From contig NZ_CM002299.1 of the NCBI RefSeq assembly GCF_000153125.2, positions 3,608,928-3,672,927 on the forward strand: a DNA stretch of 64,000 nt, given 5' to 3'. The translations under genes were made by a program, and so were the position numbers. Under the pieces are notes generated by a model that saw only the letters and a list, made by a program, of their open reading frames with translations, made no database searches and was not told where the DNA came from. Origin of the DNA: Congregibacter litoralis KT71 (lineage in GTDB: Bacteria > Pseudomonadota > Gammaproteobacteria > Pseudomonadales > Halieaceae). Position 1 is the first letter of the stretch, and every line of letters starts with the position of its first letter. This document shows positions 59,662-64,000 of the stretch, piece after piece.

Positions 59662-60696
59662 ATGTCATCTCAACTCCAAGACGCTCTAGGCATGTTCGCC
59701 TTTCTCGCTATCGAGCTATCGGTTTTATTCATTGGCATTAGCTTGCTGGTCGGAGTTCTTCAACGTCACATCCCACCATCCAAGGTGGAAGCGTTACTGA
59801 CTTCCAGTGGGAAGCGAGGCTATTTTCTTGCTGCTGGTTTAGGAGCTATAACGCCCTTCTGTAGTTGCTCGACTATCCCCATGTTGAAAGGGTTGATTCG
59901 GGCACGGGCCGGTTTTGGGCCGATGATGGTGTTTCTTTTCTCATCTCCGTTGCTGAATCCTATCGTCGTCGGCCTGCTGGTTGCCACGTTTGGATGGACA
60001 CTTACTGCTATCTATGTGCTCGCCGCTTTGGTGGTCGCGGTAGGTGCCGGATGGCTGCTTCACACGCTTGGCTTCGAGCGTTATGTGCGCCGGACGGCGA
60101 CACAAGAGAGCAGTGGATGTAGTTCATCAGCAAGCCCGTGCAGTGCTACATCGACCGCATCGAGTTGCGGCACCAACAGCTGCGACACCACTCCGAAGAC
60201 GGCTTCTTGCGGGGCTGATAGGAAGACAACAGTCTCTACGTCTAGCGAATGCTGTGACAGTCAACCCACTGTCACGGTTAAGAAAGAAGGGAAGTACAGT
60301 GGTGTGTGGCGGGAAGCTTGGTCGGACTTTATCGATGTGTTGCCTTACCTGCTCATCGGTATTGCGATTGGCAGCGTGATCTATGGTTTCATGCCCACTG
60401 ACTTATTGGAGCAGTATGCAGGCCCAGATAATCCCTTTGCCATTCCAGTTGCCGCTGTCATCGGCGTGCCGTTGTATATTCGCGCTGAAGCCGTCATACC
60501 TCTGGCAGCGGCTCTGATGGCCAAAGGCGTGGGTGCCGGGACGGTGCTAGCGTTGATCATCGGCAGTGCCGGAGCCAGCCTGACTGAGCTCATTCTGTTG
60601 CGCTCTTTGTTCACGCTGAAGCTTTTAGCGGCGTTTTTAGCAGTCATTTTTGCTATGGCGATGATTGCCGGTTACGCCACCTACCTGTTTTTCTGA
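59662..60696 (+). CDS. ArsP/DUF318-family permease (right copy)
   Basis: Translation identical to 52039-53073, including FCSCSTIPMLKGLIRARAG and the cysteine-rich loop. An AGGAG precedes the start. It is followed after 12 bp by the transposase gene, so the passenger and transposase could be co-transcribed. Confidence 0.85.
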   Translation: MSSQLQDALGMFAFLAIELSVLFIGISLLVGVLQRHIPPSKVEALLTSSGKRGYFLAAGLGAITPFCSCSTIPMLKGLIRARAGFGPMMVFLFSSPLLNPIVVGLLVATFGWTLTAIYVLAALVVAVGAGWLLHTLGFERYVRRTATQESSGCSSSASPCSATSTASSCGTNSCDTTPKTASCGADRKTTVSTSSECCDSQPTVTVKKEGKYSGVWREAWSDFIDVLPYLLIGIAIGSVIYGFMPTDLLEQYAGPDNPFAIPVAAVIGVPLYIRAEAVIPLAAALMAKGVGAGTVLALIIGSAGASLTELILLRSLFTLKLLAAFLAVIFAMAMIAGYATYLFF

Positions 60697-60708
60697 TCAA
60701 GGCGGGAG

Positions 60709-61986
60709 ATGATTAATTCGTTAAGCCTTCCTGGGTACCAGTTGGTGGATTCTGATGAGCAGAATGAAGACATACATTTTCGGCTTGAAGCACCTACACC
60801 AGTAGCCTGCGAGGGGTGCGGCGTGCAGGGTGAGTTCGTACGGTTCGGCAAGCGTGACGTTCCCTATCGTGATCTGCCCATCCACGGCAAGCGGGTCACT
60901 CTCTGGGTGGTCCGCCGCCGATACACCTGCCGGGCCTGCAAGACAACATTCAGGCCCCAGCTACCAGAGATGGTGGACGGATTCCGTATGACACTGCGGC
61001 TGCATGAGTACGTGGAGAAGGAATCCTTCAACCACCCCTACACCTTTGTGGCGGCACAGACCGGCCTGGACGAGAAGACGGTGCGCGACATCTTCAACGC
61101 CCGCGCCGAGTTCCTGGGGCGCTGGCACCGCTTCGAGACGCCCCGCATCCTGGGCATTGACGAGCTATACCTGAACAAGCGCTACCGCTGCATTCTGACC
61201 AACATTGAGGAGCGAACCCTGCTCGACGTGCTGGCCACCCGCCGCCAGGACGTGGTGACCAACTACCTGATGAAGCTGAAAGACCGGCAGAAGGTCGAGA
61301 TCGTCAGCATGGACATGTGGAACCCCTACCGGGCAGCGGTCAAGGCTGTGCTGCCCCAGGCCCGTATCGTGGTCGATAAGTTCCATGTGGTGCGCATGGC
61401 CAACGATGCCCTAGAGAGAGTGCGCAAGGGCCTCAGAAAGGAGCTGAAACCGTCCCAGAGCCGGACTCTCAAGGGAGACCGGAAAATCCTGCTGAAACGC
61501 GCTCACGAAGTCTCAGACCGGGAGCGCCTCATCATGGAGACCTGGACAGGCGCGTTCCCGCAACTGCTGGCCGCCTACGAGCACAAGGAGCGCTTCTACG
61601 GCATCTGGGACGCCACCCCACGGCTCCAGGCAGAAGCCGCCCTGGACGAGTGGATAGCCACCATCCCGAAGGGCCAAAAGGAAGTCTGGAGCGATCTGGT
61701 CAGGGCAGTGGGAAACTGGCGCGAAGAGACCATGACCTACTTCGAGACGGACATGCCCGTCACCAACGCTTACACGGAGTCCATCAACCGACTGGCCAAG
61801 GACAAGAACCGTGAAGGGCGCGGTTACTCCTTCGAGGTGATGCGGGCACGAATGCTCTACACCACGAAGCACAAGAAGAAGGCACCGACTGCGAAGGTCT
61901 CTCCTTTCTACAAGAAAACCATCGGTTACGGACTGCCGGACTTCGCAGAGGAACTCAACTACGGAGTCGATCTATCAACCATCTGA
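60709..61986 (+). CDS. ISL3-family transposase (right copy)
   Basis: A 425-residue transposase equal to the left copy apart from LLDVLATRR. All catalytic motifs are intact (ILGIDELYLNKRYRC, SMDMWNPYRAA, YTESINRLAKDKNREG). Two nearly identical intact copies indicate a recent duplication. Confidence 0.93.
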   Translation: MINSLSLPGYQLVDSDEQNEDIHFRLEAPTPVACEGCGVQGEFVRFGKRDVPYRDLPIHGKRVTLWVVRRRYTCRACKTTFRPQLPEMVDGFRMTLRLHEYVEKESFNHPYTFVAAQTGLDEKTVRDIFNARAEFLGRWHRFETPRILGIDELYLNKRYRCILTNIEERTLLDVLATRRQDVVTNYLMKLKDRQKVEIVSMDMWNPYRAAVKAVLPQARIVVDKFHVVRMANDALERVRKGLRKELKPSQSRTLKGDRKILLKRAHEVSDRERLIMETWTGAFPQLLAAYEHKERFYGIWDATPRLQAEAALDEWIATIPKGQKEVWSDLVRAVGNWREETMTYFETDMPVTNAYTESINRLAKDKNREGRGYSFEVMRARMLYTTKHKKKAPTAKVSPFYKKTIGYGLPDFAEELNYGVDLSTI

Positions 61987-62044
61987 GGGTGGTATCAGAT
62001 TGATGGGGTGAAGGTGCCCCATCAACCATTAAATCCGTATACCC

Positions 62045-62178
62045 CCAAATTGTTGTTCAAGTGCGGAAATCTGCTTGGAGATGGTGGGCTGGCTTAAGCC
62101 AAGCACCTTGCTGGCCTTGTTGTGTGAGCCTGATCGATATACATGAATGAATGTTCTCAAATGGGCAAAATACGTCAT
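62045..62178 (-). pseudogene. LysR-family regulator, N-terminal fragment
   Basis: From ATG 62178 the frame reads MTYFAHLRTFIHVYRSGSHN, then KASKVLGLSQPTISKQISAL and EQQFGG, which is the LysR-type helix-turn-helix. The gene is cut after about 45 codons by the right end of the ISL3 unit; the effector-binding domain is absent from the window. About 100 bp of gene-free DNA (62179-62281) separates it from the TetR gene. Confidence 0.82.
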
Positions 62179-62281
62179 GATCACCAGCCATTTTCAGTTA
62201 CCTCATTGGCTTGTGTCACAACACTAAAGAACCGTTTTTGATGCGAAATTATCCACCTTCTATTGCTTAGTCTGGCGCTAT

Positions 62282-62878
62282 TCATAACACCTCCTTGTCG
62301 ATAAAGGCGGTGAGCATATCGGCGAAATCATCGGAGACTTTGCGGTAAAGGGTTTTGTTGCCCAAAATCAGATAATGAAAACTGAACCCAATGAAATGCA
62401 TATCAAGAATACGGATGATGTGATCTTTGTGCGCGGGCGAGAGTTTCGGCGAACAGAAATGGGAAATATCGTTCGCCCAGCGAGCGAACATACCGCCCAG
62501 CATTGCTTCAATCCGCTTTTTATATTCCGGCTTATGCCCGCTTTGGCTTAAGAAATAAAACAGGGTGGTGACGTTTTCGGGCGATGCCTCCAGCATCTCT
62601 ATAATGTAGTTGGTGCTGGAACGTATAAATTCCCGAACGGTTTTAAATTTCTTTGGCGACAGATCTTCATCAAATTGCTGCATGAGCTGGTCGAGCATAT
62701 AGAGGTATAAATCCTCAATCTGCGGGAAGTGGTGGAAAAATCCGCCTTTACTGATACCGGCCATCTCCACGATCTTGAGCGAGGAAAGCGCATGAATACC
62801 TTCATCACGCACAATGCTGTACGTTGCTTCCAGTATTTTCTGCTTGGTATGTTCTGCCTGTTCCTTGCGTGTGTTCAC
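62282..62878 (-). CDS. TetR-family transcriptional regulator
   Basis: A 198-residue repressor starting at GTG 62878 (VNTRKEQAEHTKQKILEATY), chosen because AAGGAG lies 7 nt upstream; the longer in-frame start at 63127 is inside the neighbouring gene. The DNA-binding domain is KQKILEATYSIVRDEGIHAL with LKIVEMAGISKGGFFHHFPQ. The C-terminal ligand domain (about 75-198) is not assignable to a subfamily. It lies 11 bp after the outer-membrane protein gene and may form an operon with it. Confidence 0.88.
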   Translation of the reverse strand: MNTRKEQAEHTKQKILEATYSIVRDEGIHALSSLKIVEMAGISKGGFFHHFPQIEDLYLYMLDQLMQQFDEDLSPKKFKTVREFIRSSTNYIIEMLEASPENVTTLFYFLSQSGHKPEYKKRIEAMLGGMFARWANDISHFCSPKLSPAHKDHIIRILDMHFIGFSFHYLILGNKTLYRKVSDDFADMLTAFIDKEVL

Positions 62879-62889
62879 CCTTATACTCC

Positions 62890-64000
62890 TTAAAAATATT
62901 GTCGCAGCTGCACATAAATCATAGAAGACGGCGCAACATAGGGCGCTGTGCCGCCGGAAAGTGAAATACCCCCATACTCGGTACCTGCAGGGCCGATTGG
63001 TGTCTGCGCTCCCACCAGCAGCGTGGTATTGTCGCCTAGCGAGTAATTGGCCTCGGTACTGGCATAAAAACTGGTATCGTCCAGGTTGGCGATCAGGCTG
63101 GGGGAAAATTTCAGCAGTGGCGTCCATTCCACCGTCATGCCACTGGAGAGGTAATTGCGCGAAATGTTGAAGACCTGCCCACGCGCCAGCCGTTCGGTCA
63201 GATAAGCGGGCAGCTGGTCATAGACCTGGGTGTCACCGCCTACACCGAAGCCGTTATGGTAATACTCGGCAAATAGTGTGGTATTGCGTTCTCCAAACAG
63301 CAGCATGGCATAATCGATATTTGCCAAACCGGAGAATTTGGTATTACCCGCCACATCGAAAGTCGGTGTTACCTCAATATTCCAGCTGGCACCGTATAGC
63401 GGGCCGCTTAACCCTAGGCCTGCCACCCAGTTATCGTAATCGTGAGACAGCAGCCAGGTTGTGCCTATGTCACCAAAAGCCCGGCGGTAATGCAGCGCCA
63501 CCGTGCTGGCATCCCACCGCACCTCATCGCCATGCCGTCTGGCACGCGGCGCGGCGACGAACTGTAAATCCGAACCATCGTCAAATAACCATTGCGTATA
63601 AGCCATATCAACACCGGGCTTATATTCCGTATCCACTGTGTTGGGTGCAAACGGCCCAACCAAATCCATAGTCTGGAACATTTTACCTGCTCCCCAGGTC
63701 AGTGCCTGCCGACCCACTCGAATGACAAAACCTGGCGTGGAGTAACCGATAGCCATGCGGTCAATTTTATGCGTTACAAGTGCATTGCTCTCATCGAGCA
63801 TTGTGCCGGAAAGATCGAACAAGGTGGAAGGCGGTGCGCTGGTGAAAGATGCACCGGATTTTCGCCTATATGCCACATCATTCCCGCCATCGGCGGTGGC
63901 CTGATAATGGAAGGTCGCATCCCAGTTATTCCAGCGCGGTTCCCATGTCAGGCGCAGATCGGCATAGGCATCCTTGCGATACTGCTCACCAAGTGAGGCG
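62890..64000 (-). CDS. Outer-membrane beta-barrel protein, 5' part outside the window
   Basis: The frame is open from the window edge to a stop at 62890, so the N-terminus is missing (at least 370 residues are visible). Many alternating strands end in aromatic residues (FAEYYHNGFGVGGDTQVYD, VEWTPLLKFSPSLIANLD), and the C-terminus IYVQLRQYF has the terminal phenylalanine of outer-membrane proteins. The segment QALTWGAGKMFQTMDLVGPF resembles DUF1302-like porins. It would be a porin or transporter, with the co-oriented TetR gene downstream. Confidence 0.72.
   Translation of the reverse strand, partial: ASLGEQYRKDAYADLRLTWEPRWNNWDATFHYQATADGGNDVAYRRKSGASFTSAPPSTLFDLSGTMLDESNALVTHKIDRMAIGYSTPGFVIRVGRQALTWGAGKMFQTMDLVGPFAPNTVDTEYKPGVDMAYTQWLFDDGSDLQFVAAPRARRHGDEVRWDASTVALHYRRAFGDIGTTWLLSHDYDNWVAGLGLSGPLYGASWNIEVTPTFDVAGNTKFSGLANIDYAMLLFGERNTTLFAEYYHNGFGVGGDTQVYDQLPAYLTERLARGQVFNISRNYLSSGMTVEWTPLLKFSPSLIANLDDTSFYASTEANYSLGDNTTLLVGAQTPIGPAGTEYGGISLSGGTAPYVAPSSMIYVQLRQYF

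Larger units (their letters stand above)
59060..62044 (+). mobile_element. ISL3-family unit, right copy (2,985 bp)
   Basis: The mirror image of 50691-53675 (any position x in the left copy corresponds to 112735 minus x). It carries arsR, permease and transposase in reverse order. Its left end lies just upstream of the MexE-like gene and its right end cuts a LysR-type gene. The two copies and the efflux operon between them form a composite transposon of about 11.35 kb. Confidence 0.88.

Noticed and set aside
1..64000. CRISPR array
   Set aside because: No set of regularly spaced identical repeats with unique spacers was found; the repeats seen are attC sites, short tandem units and IS ends.

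Overview
The window looks like accessory DNA of a gammaproteobacterium, probably an environmental or marine one. The pointers are a chromosomal-type integron, a TonB-receptor catabolic locus, ParDE/HigBA/RhuM modules, and a MexEF-type efflux operon with ISL3, IS91 and IS110 elements of the Pseudomonas-like pool. It is moderately GC-rich and almost entirely a mosaic of mobile elements and their scars; no rRNA, ribosomal or other core housekeeping gene was seen.

Layout. (1) 1-4.1 kb: six gene cassettes with six attC sites, all pointing left, then attI and an integron integrase killed by two in-frame stops. (2) 4.1-12.2 kb: a catabolic locus (MalT-like LuxR regulator, TonB-dependent receptor, hydantoinase/oxoprolinase-like protein, DUF917 protein) flanked by a truncated and a complete copy of one small gene family. 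(3) 12.3-15.2 kb: a leftward integrase/excisionase mini-element, phased GGTCAC repeats, and the 3' half of a tRNA-Met, which is an attachment scar. (4) 15.3-18.1 kb: ParDE, a truncated RhuM, a damaged HigBA and an 809-bp IS91 end. (5) 18.1-33.3 kb: an HD hydrolase and about ten exported or lipid-anchored proteins, mostly unrecognised, around a two-component system; the block lies between two direct copies of the IS91 end. (6) 33.7-40 kb: the longer IS91 copy with a broken transposase, a second toxin-antitoxin pair, two tyrosine recombinases with an excisionase-like gene, and an attachment-like site related to the tRNA scar. (7) 40.6-46.9 kb: a tightly coupled four-gene operon containing a 998-residue tyrosine recombinase and two degenerate recombinase-like partners. 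(8) 47-50.3 kb: a two-gene unit, a phospholipase D scrap, and an Lrp-type regulator divergent from a class V aminotransferase. (9) 50.6-62.2 kb: an IS110 scrap, then a composite transposon made of two inverted 2,985-bp ISL3-family units, each carrying an ArsP-like permease and an ArsR regulator, bracketing a MexEF-like operon whose outer-membrane gene is truncated. (10) 62.0-64 kb: a LysR scrap, a TetR regulator and an outer-membrane protein running off the window.

The best candidates for something undescribed are the four-gene recombinase operon (40.6-46.9 kb) and the exported-protein block with its two-component system (18-33 kb). The best mechanistic story is the composite ISL3 transposon, which places the efflux genes downstream of an ArsR-controlled promoter. 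Family names are assigned by eye from motifs; no database search was run.
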